DNA from: Bidens hawaiensis
Lineage: Eukaryota; Streptophyta; Magnoliopsida; Asterales; Asteraceae
Reading direction: 5' to 3'
DNA length: 64,000 nt
Assembly: GCA_021521415.1 (NCBI GenBank)
Contig: JAIQDT010009149.1
Span: 1 to 64,000 of the forward strand
Below the pieces are notes generated by a model, which did not search any database, was not told where the DNA came from, and saw only the letters and a list, made by a program, of their open reading frames with translations. Both the position numbers and the translations under genes were made by a program. Shown here piece after piece: positions 31,398-44,940 of the stretch; within the stretch, counting starts at the first letter, position 1, and each line of letters starts with the position of its first letter.

Positions 31398-34144
31398 TCA
31401 TTCTCGTACACAAACCGAAACAACTCTTTGATATTTCTTCGCTTCTTTTTTCCAAGCAGGAATATAAAATATTTTCTTCTCGTTCAGCACCTCCAGATCA
31501 GCTTGAGACAAATTCACCAAGTGCATTGGATCATACACTCTCAGCAGCTCTTGTTCATCTTCATTCTCCATTACTGCTTCAGCTGTTTCAAAATCCACAT
31601 ACCACCACTTCAGATCTTTGAGCACATCCTTGGGCATTTGTTTCATCGGCACTTCTTTTAAACACCGGATCGGCTTATACTTCATGATCATCCAAGGGTT
31701 GCCATCTGCTCTCATCCCTCTATCTTTATCTTCAATAAGTTTTCCTTTCTGTGGTTTCAACAGCTCGAACTTTTTCTCCTTTATACTTTCCTTCCAAACA
31801 ATCTTTCCAATGACCCTAGCCATGTTATCATCACTCCTGTTTATCAACCCCAACGTGGCTAAGTCCTTCACTTCACACTCAGGCAACGTATTCAACGATC
31901 TCAACAGTCTCTTGAAGTACTGAACCCCATCATACCTTTTAATCACAAAGAGCCTCAACTGCTCATCATATAACCAGCATATAATCCCCTTTTTCGATTC
32001 AGCATAACCCCTGATGTTGTAACTTTTCATGAACATAGTAGGGACCGCCGGTTTCTTAGTCTTTACGAACCACTGAGCGTAGCCTTCTTTCCATCTTGGC
32101 TGCTCCTCCCATTCCGTCTCATCGCTTCCCATATCTTGACCCATATCTGCCTTATCAACTTCCGGAATCTCGTGCTCAACGTTCTCCTCCACAAACTCTC
32201 CTTCTTCAATCTCACTATCAATGACAATCTCAGCCCCTATCTTCTCTATCTCCTCCATCGGTAACACATCCTCAACACCTATAACATCATCTAACACCTC
32301 CTCAGCATCCACAACCACCACATCATCACCCCCTGAACCGCCAGCTGCACTCGTTGACTCCCCCTGAGATGTGGAAGTCCCAAGAGCTTGTTCAGTTCTT
32401 GGCAACTCTCCACCTGCACCTTTTGATGCATTGGGATCATCGTCTCGATCATTACGCTTCTTCGTCCTCAGCTCATCACCCTTACAGCCCGTCTCCTCCT
32501 GAGATGCCAAGAACTGTTTAAAAGCATCAATTATTTTTCCATGTTCGATCAGCAGGGACGACTGTATCTGATTCTCTGCAACGAGGCGCTGAATAGCATG
32601 AGTCTGGATAAGATTTACCCTTGATTGTTCTGCCACGACCCTTTCTAGCGCTGCTATTCGTTCCGAGTAGGATAAGGTTGCATCGAAATCAAACCTCAGA
32701 TGTGATATATCTTGAGTGTACTGAGGAGGGATCTCCAATGTAACCGGGACCTCAGAAGTAGGTGTAAACGTAACCTCAGGTGGTATCGTAACTGACAATC
32801 CTGCAGTAGCTACAACTGTCGACTCAATAAATCTTGCCACGACCTCCGTTGGAGTAACAGTTGGAGGTGGCAAAGATACCTCCGGAGTCGAGAGTTGGAA
32901 TGTAGTGGGTGGGATGCCGAAGGAAGATGAGGTAGTCACCACGGGAACATCCGTGGCGATTGGCCCTGTAACTTGCAATGGTGTAGGGACTATAGTCATA
33001 CCAGACAGTGCGAGTGGAGTGAAACGAACCACCCTTGAGCTCTCACCAGCTCCCGAACCTGCACCTGCCTCAGTCGTAGCTGCCCTAGCAACATCCACAC
33101 TAGTAACCCGGGCTACCGAGACCTGTACCTCTTCCTCAGGGTCAACACGATCCATATAAAAAAATCCTTGACCGCCAAACGCAGCTTCAAGGTCTACATT
33201 TTTCTTCGGTGCCACAACAGGAGCAGCAGGTAAAGCTTGTTGTACCTCAGGTGGTGGTTGAGGTGCTCCAGCCTGTTGTGGTTGAGGATCCCGAAACTCC
33301 TCCCCACGAGCTGGAACATACCCTGGGTTGATCAAGTACCCGAATAATGGAGTATGTCGAGGACGGAGCTCAGGTTTGCTTCTTGCACTCGATGATCTGC
33401 ACTGAGCGAAGATCCTCTTGCTGACACTTTCCACATATCTAATTGGGCGGCGCTGAGGTAACGTGGGAGCGACGTGATTCAAGATCATTTGTAGGAATCT
33501 TGGATACATCAGAAATCTTTCACGCGCCACCGCTCGTCTTTGATGATCTATCTCGTAAAATACCATCTGACTAAAGCTGTAACGCTTATTCTAAGTCAGT
33601 GCAGTCATCGCCGACTGCATGGTCGCACCCATTCCATCTGTACCAGCCTTTCTCCCTGACATGCACACGATCATCACGTGCATAAGAAATCGCCATTGGT
33701 CTAACAAGAATCCCTTTCGTCTTTATCTCCCAATGGACCAGAATATCCCATCCTCAGAAAAGCACCATCTCTGAATGGAGCCACAAAGTCTGTAGGATCG
33801 TCTCTCGTTTAAACCCCAAACTGTAATGCCGCCCTAATCTGTTCAGACAAGAACTGTACAATCTGATTGTTAACCGTTGCACGCATAACCGGGGGCTCCA
33901 CTCGACAGTCATATTCCACTGTCTGCCAGAAATATTCTATGTTTGGCAATGAGAGAGGCAGTGTTGTAGTAATAGCGTGGAAGATACGCGAGCGGAGTAG
34001 AAATGTGATGATCTCGCGGAAATCATCAACACCGCTCGCATCCGGGTCCAATGTGATGTACATGTTATGCCCCGGGAAAAACTGTCGATGGTTATCTCCA
34101 CCTTCATCACCACCTGCACCACCTGCTCCAGCTACAGCTGCCAT
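31398..34144 (-). pseudogene. Extra ORF 3' of pol in copia copy B
   Basis: Counterpart of 13478-16397. The N-terminal frame is open for 111 codons from 34144, without copy A's first stop, and ends at a different stop (near 33812). The main frame runs from 33566 to 31398, 722 codons. It lacks the 53-codon acidic/basic segment of copy A and ends six codons earlier. The coiled coil and the C-terminal region are preserved. The stops differ between copies, so some decay came after the duplication. Function unknown. Confidence 0.6.
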
Positions 34145-36191
34145 TTCTGCAACACAAACAGTCTAAGTTAGAGAAACGTCAAGGCAAATCACAAGTTCGC
34201 CTGTTACCATGAGCGAAGTTATGATTTATTCTGTATAGATGAAGTTAGAGGTGGGGCGAAGTTGGGAACAACTTCGCCTCAACTTGAACTTCGCGTAATA
34301 AATGTAATATAAAAAGGGCAAGGCGAAGTTAATGATAACTTCGCCTAACCACAACTTCGCCTCATATACTGTTACATAATTAATTATCAGGCGAAGTTAA
34401 ACCTCAGGCGAAGTTAAGGATAACTTCGCCTAAACTGTAAGTTCACCTGAATATGAATCGGCAACAGTTAGATGTTAAATACGAAGTGATTTCGGTCAAT
34501 TTGGAGATTGCGACTCTTGTAAAACATGTTTTTAAGACGATCTAGATGATCAAGTTGATTACGACCACGTAATAACAGGTTTGAAAATCGGGTGTTGAGG
34601 TTTCGACTAAACGGGGTCGCGAATCGGGTCGAAACGACCGTTGATTTACGTCAATGACAGTGATTATACGATATTATCGACACTACACACCTATAATTCG
34701 GATTAGAAACTGAAAATGAAAACACAGATTGATCGAGATATCTTCGCTTAGGGCTACTGGGATATAAGTTCGCTGGTTGTTTTGAAAAATAATAATTCGT
34801 TTGACCAAAAAAAAATATCTTTATATAGGGTCAAGATTATACAGGCGAAGTTATGGATAACTTCGCCTATTGCAGGCGAAGTTATGGATAACTTCGCTGA
34901 TATGAAAATTTACATAACAAACCCCTATAATTTGAACAATTTGCAATTAAGTTTTAAAACATCCTTTAAAGAGTTAAATGATACGATCAAGACCAAGTAA
35001 CCAGGTATAAAATCATACAACTACATAAGTAGAATAAAATTTTAAAAATAAAGTACACGGGATTAAATTTCAGTCTCGACAGAGACTACCATGTTTTAGA
35101 AAAGATCCGAACAGGAATCATACTAATTAAGTGACTGTCACACAGATCCATGTTCAGCTGTATTATGACATAAAGAAACAGGTTGTAAGCAGGTAAATAA
35201 CTTATAATGGTTTTCATTGCTTCTGTGTTACGGGTTAGGTTCAATTAAGCTCAAAACTTAAATAGGCAACACCTCAGAGATTGTGATGTCTCCTATCTAT
35301 TCTCAAAGCGTATTTGGCTTTCCCCAAGTCACCCCGAGTTGACCTCGACCCGTAGTGTCTGATTAAATAGTAAGTACTCTTCGATCTTTAGACTCTTCTT
35401 CCCGTTCTCTTTCTCACATCTTGATTGAGAAGTATTAACCTTATAAGCTCTAGACTGTCTCAGTAACATTTTTTTTTAAGTATTTACACAGTTTCAGAGT
35501 CGTAAACAACTGCAAGTCCCGAATCTGGATCACTGCAGTTTCTTGACACGCTATCTTCACGGGAATCCGAACACTCACGGGCTCGTGTATGACTGGGTAA
35601 TCGCTTTTCTGCCTATCATTCGGAATGATATATATGGAGACATGCACAACTCTTAAGGAGTTTCCACGTAAAATCGAGGAGATTTAGTTAGTATCACTTC
35701 TACTTTTACGCACCATAAAAAGCCACCATGACATACAATGACTGTTCTAAAGTCTTTTAGGCCTAATAACTTCACTAGTTAAGCACACAGAATCAGTATA
35801 TCTATCACTTTCCAAGGTTGGATCAATTTTCTGTTAAACATAGTAAAGGAACTTCTTACGAAGTAGTAGACTTGAAAAATAATTTCATCTCCCAAAAAAA
35901 ATTTATAACTTCTATCGCCCCGATCAAGTCGAAGTCTTCAGGTAAACGGCTATCCTGAAGATCCAATGGATCAACTGGACCGACCACATACGAGTATGTG
36001 TCCTTCTAACTAAGTATGAACGACTAATTTTCAGCGAAAGAATAAAAACACATCATAAACCGCCCCCGTCACTTTCAGTCATCTGTTTAATGGCTATCCT
36101 CATATTCTACAAGTAGAAATGAGGACCAAACATATCCGAAGATATGTCCTTCAAACTGAAGCAACCGACATAATTCTAAGCGATAGTGACG
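34145..36191. other. Non-coding spacer with palindrome array, copy B
   Basis: Matches 16398-18445. The GGCGAAGTT palindromes recur at about 34255-34430 and 34840-34900. No gene is seen. Confidence 0.7.
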
Positions 36192-36213
36192 TTTTTTTTT
36201 TTTTTTTTTTTTT
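36192..36213. repeat. T22 run, copy B
   Basis: Counterpart of the T23 run at 18446-18468, just after the RNase H stop codon in the element's sense. Confidence 0.9.
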
Positions 36214-36240
36214 ACAAATACTCAAAAACGAAAAACACGG

Positions 36241-36705
36241 TTACTCGGGATTGATCATCCCATTTAACTCAACAAGGTTTTGAAAACGAGTATTGTCAAA
36301 CGCTTTAGTAAACAAATCAGCGAAATTATCTAACGAATCAACCTTTTCGAGCACAATCAATTTCTTCTCAGCACAATCCCGTATAAAATGATGACGGATG
36401 TCAATGTGTTTAGTTTTGCTATGCTTTACGGGATTGTTAGTTACTGAGATAGCAGCAGTGTTATCTATGCAAATAGGAGTATGAGTGAAATTCAGACCAT
36501 AATCGCGCAATTGCTGTTGTATCCAAAGAACCTGGGAGCAGCAGTTCGATGCTGCCATGTATTCTGCTTCACAGGTAGAAATGGCGACTGAGGTCTGCTT
36601 CTTGCACTTCCATGACACTAATCTGCCTCCAAGAAACTGACATCCACCTGTTGTTGACTTCCGATTCTGATTGCTTTTGACAGAAGACACGATTCTTCTG
36701 TTGCC
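36241..36705 (-). pseudogene. Copia RNase H domain, copy B
   Basis: 149 codons read identically to copy A, including STCEAEYMAASN, IDNTAAISV and KTKHIDIRHH. It is preceded by the same deletion joint. Confidence 0.88.
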
Positions 36706-37103
36706 ATCTCAGTCGACCTCATGTCCATAACATACGTATTCTTTTCCCTTGGAGCCTTCATTACTATCCAATCCTCTGGTATCTTGAAACCAGGACACAG
36801 TACGATCACTTCATTCTTGGTAAAGTGCACAGTGTAATCTTTGTCACAGATCTGCGATACACTCAGGAGATTATGCTTTAGTTCTTCAACGAAATTCACC
36901 TTCTCTAACTTCATTTTGCCATTAGTCACTGTCCCAATTCCAGTAATCCTTCCACCACTCTCTCCAGCAAAACTAACTCTTCCTCCCTGAACAGGTTTCC
37001 ACTCGTGTAACAAATTCTTGTTACCCGTCATGTACCGGGAACAGCCGCTATCCACAACCCATAGATTGTTTGCAGCCCTGTTCAACTGTTCCTGCACGAT
37101 CAA
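36618..37103 (-). pseudogene. Copia aspartic protease, truncated, copy B
   Basis: 161 codons as in copy A, with DSGCSRYMTG at the active site and LLSVSQICDKDY. It ends in the same out-of-frame joint to RNase H, so the deletion predates the duplication. Confidence 0.85.
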
Positions 37104-37112
37104 AGCAAAGGA

Positions 37113-39737
37113 TTAAAATCTGGGGACCCAAGACCTATTGGTCTTGGGTCGATTAAATCTGTTAAAATGCATCCCGTACTTTGGCTGTCCAAAGTTAGTA
37201 TTAGTATGATTTCTGTAAGTCCTAAAAGGATACCTTCTTGTAGATTGACTATGAGGCCATCCAAACCTTCGTGAATTAAATGAATTATTACTAATGGTTT
37301 GGTTGTTAACAGGGAAAAACTGAGATCGATTTCTTTGAAAACCTGGATTAGTCCAATATCTGAACTTTGATGAATTTTCATTTTTACAATTATAGTAATT
37401 ACCGTTAGTTCTATTCTCAGTTTTCGAAGGCCTCATACCTCTGAATCTCTGCTTCAGAAGGCAATCAGCAATCAGGTGTCCTATTTGATTGCATCTGAAA
37501 CAACTCCTGTGTTCAACTTTCGTATCAATAGTTGTTTTAGATGTTGAGGCTGCATTACTGCCCGTTTGTCTAACATATGGTGGGACATACGGGTTTAGTG
37601 GAGAATTCTTTTCAGTTGGTTTATGTTCCTCTCCACGTTTTGGTAACATTTCCTCTTCTTTTGTCTCACTCGACTCGGATGACTTGTTCGAATTTGATGA
37701 GACAGGACTAGGAACAGAAATCTTAACATTAGAAACAGGCTTACTCGTTTCGCCTTTACTAACTTCTGGATCTTTAATCGTAACCTTAACCGGAACTGTC
37801 TGGCCAATTTCAACATCAACGGATTTCTGATTACTAGGATCATAAGTGTAGTTATGATTATAAGGTGGTGGAACTTCATTATATCCAATTCCTCCCCTTT
37901 TAACTGGGGAACGTTGATCACTTACAAGGTGATCAAGTATAGCAGAGGAATTTCTAAATTGCTCAAGCTTTCTGTTAAGTTCCACCACTTTCACCTGGTG
38001 ATCAGCTATCTGTTTATCCCTTTCAGCTATTAGTTTGGTTTTCTCTTCTAACACTTCATAGCTAAGATCAATTACTTGTATTTTTTTAGCTAGACTGGCT
38101 TTAAGACTTCTGATATCTTTCTCACTAGCTTTTATTTTTACCTTGTAACTATTTTCTCTAGCTTTAGTGTAATGAAGATGTTTTAAATTGAGCATCTAAA
38201 CTAACAAACTGATCAGTTATTGTTTTCAATTGTTCAGACAGATTTTCACATTTCGTACAAGGGAGTTTAGTACTTACCTCGGAGAGCTGATCTGTCACTT
38301 CTGCCATGTAAGCTTGATTTTCTCCAGTTAGTTTCTCACTTCCTGCAGTTTCGATGTTCGCCAAATTGGCATGTTCGAACACTTCCTCAACATGCAGATT
38401 CCAATTGTATTCCCCGTTCTGTCTGGATATCATCGCCCTATTCTCACTACTTCCACCACTCTGTTGTGTAGACCTGTTCTGACTACGTTCAACTCTGTCA
38501 TTTGTGCATTCTTTAGCAAAGTGGCCATTCTGTTGACAGTTGTAACACCGAACCTTTGACTTATCAAAACCTGGTCTTTCACCAACAAACTTTCTACCAG
38601 CCTTCTTCATAAACCTTTTAACCCTTCTTACAGTCATCGCCATCTGCCACTGCAGATCCATCTCTTCCAGATCATCAGCATCGATCTGATCATAGTCTTC
38701 GTCTAAAGTTGTAGGATCAACAATCTTGCCTTTAATGTAACTTTCATACGAAGCAATGAAAGATGCATAGAGAGCAAACTGTTGTTCAGCAGATTTAACA
38801 CTCATGGGCATCTGAGAGTAGTTGTTGTTCGGAACACTTGAAGAGAAACTACCCTTGGTTGCTTGAGGTTTAAAAGCATTTGTAACACCAGCTACAAAAC
38901 ACACAACACCATCCATGTTGAGAGTTACATGACCTTCATGTGTTGGGTTAGCGCCCGAGTCTCCCTTAGAGTAGTACGCAGATGATTCTGACTTCGAACA
39001 TGAACTTGAATTAACTTTCGCACCATACATTCCCGGATCCTGAACCTGATCAGTTGGTGTCTCTTTTCGAACCATGTTAAGTTCAAAAGTTCGTAGTTTG
39101 TTACTGCTGTTTCCAAGTCATAGTAGGCAAACTCTTTGTCTTCTCCCATCAAGACAGTGTACATCTCCCATTTCGGTGGGAGAGCATCAAGGAGTTTTTC
39201 CACGATCTCCTCTTCTTTGTAAGCAATGGAATAATTGCTGAGTTCGGTCATCAGGTGATAATATCTCGTGATGATATCATCAAGTGATTCATTCTTCAAA
39301 TACTTGAACACCGAGAATTGGGTTTTGAGTAGTTTAATCTTGGATGCATGAATCCCCACATTACCTTCAAATCGGTTTTCAAGTGCTTCCCATAGCTCTC
39401 TAGCGGTTTTATACTTCCTGAAGGTGTGAAGAATCTCTTGTGGAAGAGCCATTGTAATCGCAGCATGAGCTTTGCTTTCAGCCTCATACATCTTCTTTTC
39501 TTCCTCATCCATCTTGTTGTATTTCTTAATCTGTTCACGACCCTCATACAAAGTAGTTGGTGGAATGTATCCGTCTGGAATGCACACCCACATCTTAGCA
39601 TCTTGGTATTTAACATACTGCTCAAACCGATCTTTCCAAGCCACAAAATCGGTACCCTTAAGCATTTTCGGTGCCTTAGTAGCTGAACCTGCTTCCACTT
39701 CCATCTTCAACAGTTCCGTAATATTTATCGAAGTCAT
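37113..39737 (-). pseudogene. Long copia Gag, copy B
   Basis: Starts at 39737. UBN2-type core, the same frameshift near 39090 as copy A, the zinc knuckle [14 protein letters not shown] near 38540, then an 11-base deletion at about 38175 that shifts frame exactly where copy A carries its Harbinger-type insert. After it a 360-codon frame (38195-37113) is open through the coiled coil and the second knuckle CFRCNQIGHLIADC, without copy A's later frameshift. Confidence 0.82.
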
Positions 39738-40194
39738 CTTTTACGAAACGAAAACACAAAGAAACCCGAAAAATAAAAATTTTATCCTTAACAGTACTGT
39801 AGGCGAAGTTGTGGATAACTTCGCTTAAGTCTTAACTTCGCTTGAATTCTTAACTTCGCTCTCCTTTTTAAATTCGCCTGATTTGGCGAAGTTGTGGATA
39901 ACTTCGCTTGAGATAAGCGAACTTGTGAGGTAGGCGAAGTTGTGGATAACTTCGCTTAACCTTATATCTTCGCCTAAACCCTAAAAACAGTAGCGGCAAC
40001 TTCGCCTGATGAACACGATGATTTTGCAGGTTTGATTTTGACGTTTTGCGAGGTATGCGAAGGTGTAATGGGTTGTTTTTGATGGTGGGAGGTGAGTAGG
40101 ACACAAAAACTCGGTAAACTCGTCCCGCGAATAGCCGAACGGAACGATTTCTACACCCGTGTGATAATCCCGAACCACACAATCACGAGCAAAA
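39738..40194 (-). promoter_or_regulatory. 5' leader of copia copy B with GCGAAGTT palindromes
   Basis: Counterpart of 22963-23419. The same three palindromes with GTGGAT loops are intact, which indicates little decay since duplication. Confidence 0.75.
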
Positions 40195-40206
40195 GCTCTG
40201 ATACCA
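40195..40206 (-). promoter_or_regulatory. Primer-binding site, initiator tRNA-Met type, copy B
   Basis: TGGTATCAGAGC on the minus strand, two bases inside the 5' LTR, as in copy A. Confidence 0.92.
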
Positions 40207-40208
40207 AT

Positions 40209-40621
40209 TGTCGGTTCCCAGCCGGATCTACACGGAACATCTCGTTCTACGTAGGTGCGGAATCCCTACGTAAGACGTTACGAGCGTAGAAGACGATACA
40301 CGTTAACACGATCAAACACACGTTACAATAAACAAAGACACGTTGTATTGCAACTGGAAACACATGATTCACTGATCACCGATTACACAAACTGAATAAC
40401 TCGTAAAAACTAAAACTTTAAAACTCTGCCGTAACCTAGGCTATTTAACAGTAGACAACTTCGCCTAACATGTTTAGGCGAAGTTGTCCCTAACTTCGCT
40501 TATTCCACAAGTTCGCCTATATCAGCGAACTTGTGAGCTAACTTCGCTTAATACAAAATACAAATCCAACTAACTCGATTACAGACACTATACACTGAAC
40601 TACTGACATCATGTACCAACA
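40209..40621 (-). repeat. 5' LTR of copia copy B
   Basis: 413 bp, TGT...ACA, followed by GTTAG. Both hairpins are perfect, at 40456-40486 and 40506-40535. Diagnostic bases match the right LTR of copy A. Confidence 0.93.
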
Positions 40622-40626
40622 GTTAG

Positions 40627-40971
40627 GGAAGCTAGTTGGTGCAAAAAAAGGATAAATTTAGGGTTCCTACAAATGATATCAATAGTACATCCCACTTCTA
40701 GCTTCTAAACGATTCATTTTTGCTCCACCCCTCTCAAGTTACATGTGCGTTTTTTGAATTGTTATATATCTGAAAACATCAGTTTGAGTTCCTCTATGTG
40801 AAAATTTTGATTATAGTTATTATATTTCTTTATATATCTGAAAACATCACATTTTGCGCATGCTCTGAGAACTAAGTTTTATTGATTGATTTATCATCAT
40901 GTTCTAAATAAATAAAAGAATTTGACAAACAATCCACATTTCTAAATATTTAATAGTAAATTAAAGAGTAA
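40627..40971. other. Displaced CRC-upstream DNA, copy B
   Basis: Counterpart of 23851-24196 with a few substitutions. No gene. Confidence 0.6.
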
Positions 40972-41280
40972 TGAGGTGTTTGGAATTACTCATTTTATCC
41001 CCTTATAACTTATAAGTTATAAGGTATTTAAAAAGTTAAAAAGTATTTGTAGATAAGTTATAAGTTACAACTTTTTTGGGTAAAGGGTTTTACCCGGTTA
41101 AATTCATTCCACACAACCAACAAAGAACAAGTAATATGACAAAGTGCCATATTAGTTCTCATGTATGACATTCCATACAAGAGTAAACAAAACCAAAACC
41201 ACCAAACAAAGGTAAACACTGCTAAAGCCTACACAAGATCCAAAGAAACAAACATAACAAAAACAGATCAACCATTATCA

Positions 41281-44200
41281 TCAATGGTGTGAAACTCCCC
41301 TCAGAAAGTGCCAATCTTCGAGAACCCGATTGACCCGATCAGAATTCTTGAACTTTAGAGTCATAAGCTTTAGGCGAGTACCCTTAATGATTTCATCAGC
41401 AACAATCTTTGAAGTCTTCAAAGAGTTCCTGAAAAGCCGGTTATTTCGTTCCTTCCAAATTACGTAAACCGATGCCCCAAGTAACAGCGGATTAATAACA
41501 TTATCAATAGAGTTGGACATTCCAAATTGAGACACATATTGAAGAATATTCGCCCAACCATTCATGCACCCCTGAAACTTACCTTTCAATTTGACAATAC
41601 TCCAAACCTCAGAAGAGAACTTACACTCAAAGAAGAGATGATTACGAGAATCCGGCTCTCCATTACATAAAAGGCAGCAATACAGGTTATGATTTGGATA
41701 CCCACCAATATTCCACCCCATTATACGATTCTGCGTGCTCAATCTATCACGAAGCACAATCCACAACATAAAGGAGTGTTTTGGTACACATTGAGAGAAC
41801 CAAACAACATGCATCCAAGAAACCTTATCAGCCGGGATTCGAAGAAGTTGCCATATTCCTGAAGCCGAGAAATTCATTGAAGTCCCATTCTCATCCCTTA
41901 CCACGATCTTGTCCCTCTTTTCCGGATAAATACTCACCCCCTTTAAGTTCGAAAGAATAGGGAATCTCGAAATCCAATCAGGCGGCCAGCCCCAGTTATT
42001 ATGATGAACAACATCACTGACACAGGTTTTTAAAGTCAAACCAGCCCCATGTATAGCTCTCGGGTTAATATAATCACTTAAAGGACATAAATCATCCCAT
42101 TTATCATACCAAACTGAAGTAGATCTCCCATTACCGATTTCATGCCATATAAAATGTCTAATACGGGGACGAAACTGAAGAATTTTCCTCCACCCCCAAG
42201 TACAAGAGTTTGGAATCTGCAAGCTCCAAAAATTTCACCCCTTCATTTTATACACATGCATCCATTTAACCCATAACGAATTACGATCATTGATTAAACT
42301 CCAAATATGATAAACCAGAAGAGACTTATTGACATCCCGGATACGCCGGATACCCAAACCACCTTCACTTTTCGGCTGACAAACAACATCCCAAGAAACT
42401 TTATGCTTTCCCTTTTTGTGTCCAAAGTCCCAAAGGAAATTTTTAATCCGTTTTTCAAGATAATCGATAAGTCTAGAAGGAAGAGAGAAAACAGCAGACC
42501 AGTAAATATATAAGGACGACAGAACAGACCTGACCAGCTAAAGTTTACCCGCAAAAGATAAAGTTTTATTCTTCCAATCTCCAATCCGATTATCCAAACG
42601 ATCCAGCAACCTCTTACAATCACGGTAATTTAGCCTCGTAGAAATAAGAGGAACTCCCAAGTATTTAACCGGGAGCCTACCTTCAACGAAGGGCATAAAA
42701 TTCAAAATCCCACTTTTATCGCGATCCGAAACATTACAGAAAAACGCGGTACTTTTCGGGACACTAGGAGTAAGCCCGGACATATCTTTGAAATCATTCA
42801 GAGCCCCCATAATAGTTTTAGAAGAATCCACATCGCCTCGAGCAAACAGGAAAAAATCATCCGCAAAGCAAATATTGATAATATTTAATTTTTCACAATG
42901 ACGATGAAAACGAAACGAGCGTTCAATACGAACCTTCCGATGCAGAATTAAAGTGAGGACTTGCATAACCAGCGTGAAAATATAAGGAGACATCGGATCA
43001 CCCTGTCTTAGACCTCTTTTACCACTAAAGAACCCGTGTAAGTTCCCATTTATGGATATCGAAAAAGAAGAAGTGGTTATGCATTCCATTATCCAATGAG
43101 TCATCCTATCGTGGAAACCATACCCATATATAATATCACGAATGAAGTCCCAACTGACCGTATCGTAAGCTTTCTGAATATCAACTTTAAAAGCACATCT
43201 AGGCGGTCCGTTATTAGTGTGATAATTATGCATTAATTCTTGGGTCAAAAGGATGTTGTCAGAAATTCTACGCCCAGGAACAAACGCAGACTGATTGATA
43301 TCAATTAACGACTCCAAACCCTTCATCATACGAACCGAGATAATCTTGGTAATGCATTTATATAAAGTGTTGCAGCACGAGATGGGACGAAAATCATTAG
43401 CAGTAAAAGTGGTGGTCACTTTGGGAATAAGGGCAATAATAGTGTGGTTAACCTGTTTAAGGAGACTTCCTTTTCTGAAAAATTCATGAACTGCCAAACA
43501 AACATCTTTCCCAACAATATCCCAAGAACTTTTAAAGAAGGCCGAAGAAAAACCATCAGGCCCCGGCGCTTTGGTATTCCCAATAGAGAAAAAAGCTTCC
43601 TTGATTTCCAAATCGGATATAGGTCTAACCATCAGCTCCGCCTGAGAGGCCGAGAGCTTAGTAGTAAAAATCTGATTATCTGGTTTTTTCAATGGTTGCA
43701 TATCTGAACCAAAAATGTTCATAAAATGATTAACAAACACCGAAGGAACATCCGATCCCTCATATAATTGGCCCTGACCATCACTTATAGTATCAATACG
43801 ACATCTATGGTTTCGCATTTTCAAGGAATTGTGAAAATACGCAGTGTTAGAATCACCAAGCTTTAACCAATCGACTTTAGCCTTTTGTTTTAGGAATTCT
43901 TCCTCATCTTTAGTTGCCTCATGATAAGCTTTAAGATAACTACTCTGCTCCCGAATCAACTCCAAATTAGTAGGGTCAATGTCAAGACGGGTTTGACAAT
44001 CATCAAGAAGGGTTCTTAGATCATTAGCTTTCTTGTGGAGATTGCCTTGTCGATGCAACAAAGAACGGATTGGATGTTTTAAGTTTGGGAGTTTCTTTAC
44101 CACGCGAAACATGTAATAACCATTCACCTCAATTTTCCAGCCGTTAGCAATAATATCATTATAACCCGGTTTACCAATTAAGAAATTAGGGAATTTAAAC

Positions 44201-44940
44201 AGTTTAGGCTTACCTTTAATAAGATAGGGGAATTTCAATAAACATGGAGAGTGGTCTGAAATCCGGTATGGAAGGAACACCGTCGTTGAATCATTAAAAA
44301 TATCCATGAATTTAGAGTTTCCCATCACCCTATCAAGCTTTTTGAAAAGACCCATACCCGTTCTCGGTTTATTGTTCCAAGTGAATTGGAGCCCGACCCC
44401 ATTTATATCCTCAACTTCAATGTTCTTAACACAAGCACGAAAATCAAGCATCCCAGTGGATATTTTGGAAGAACCATGTAATCTGTCTTCCAAATTAAGA
44501 GCACAATTAAAGTCTCCAAGTAAAGCCCAAGGTTTACCATGAGTGAATTGTTTATGAACTGCAAGATTATGCCATAACTCCCTTCTTTTCAAATAACAAT
44601 TTTCAGCATACACGAAAGAAAAATACATCGCCTTATTATCCAACTTAAACTTTAACTGAACGTGAAGAACCTGGTTCGAATAATCAATAACCATTAGATC
44701 AACCAGATCCGTATTCCACCCCACAATAATCCGAGTACCTTTAGCACAAACACTACCATTGCTAGTCCAATCCCAAGTGTTACAAATCTTCTTACAAACA
44801 TCAAAAACCGAATTTAATTGTACGTGAGACTCAAGAATAGCACACACCTGAATACTATTATCTTGGATTACCTTACGAACCTCTTTTTGTTTAAGAGGGC
44901 GATTCAACCCTCTTATATTCCATGTAGCAATAGTACCCAT
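41281..44940 (-). pseudogene. LINE ORF2, copy B
   Basis: Endonuclease and reverse transcriptase as in copy A. The open frame is 800 codons (44940-42538), ending at a stop absent from copy A (after SFAGKL). The catalytic block reads FADDFFLF. The stop before the zf-RVT region is shared with copy A. Downstream, 42222-41281 is one open frame of 313 codons, whereas copy A is interrupted there. Confidence 0.9.

Larger units (their letters stand above)
30894..40621 (-). mobile_element. Ty1/copia-type LTR element, copy B (duplicated, not independently inserted)
   Basis: Same structure as copy A: LTRs, tRNA-Met primer-binding site, gag, protease, RNase H, spacer, extra ORF, polypurine tract. The same integrase/reverse transcriptase deletion and the same gag frameshift are present. 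The left LTR lacks its first two bases and has no TSD; the right side keeps GTTAG (40622-40626). It lacks the Harbinger-type insert and is about 1.1 kb shorter than copy A. Confidence 0.9.

Noticed and set aside
12987..40621. Two independent insertions of the copia element
   Set aside because: Copy B lacks TG and TSD at its left end and shares flanks, internal deletion and side-specific LTR variants with copy A.
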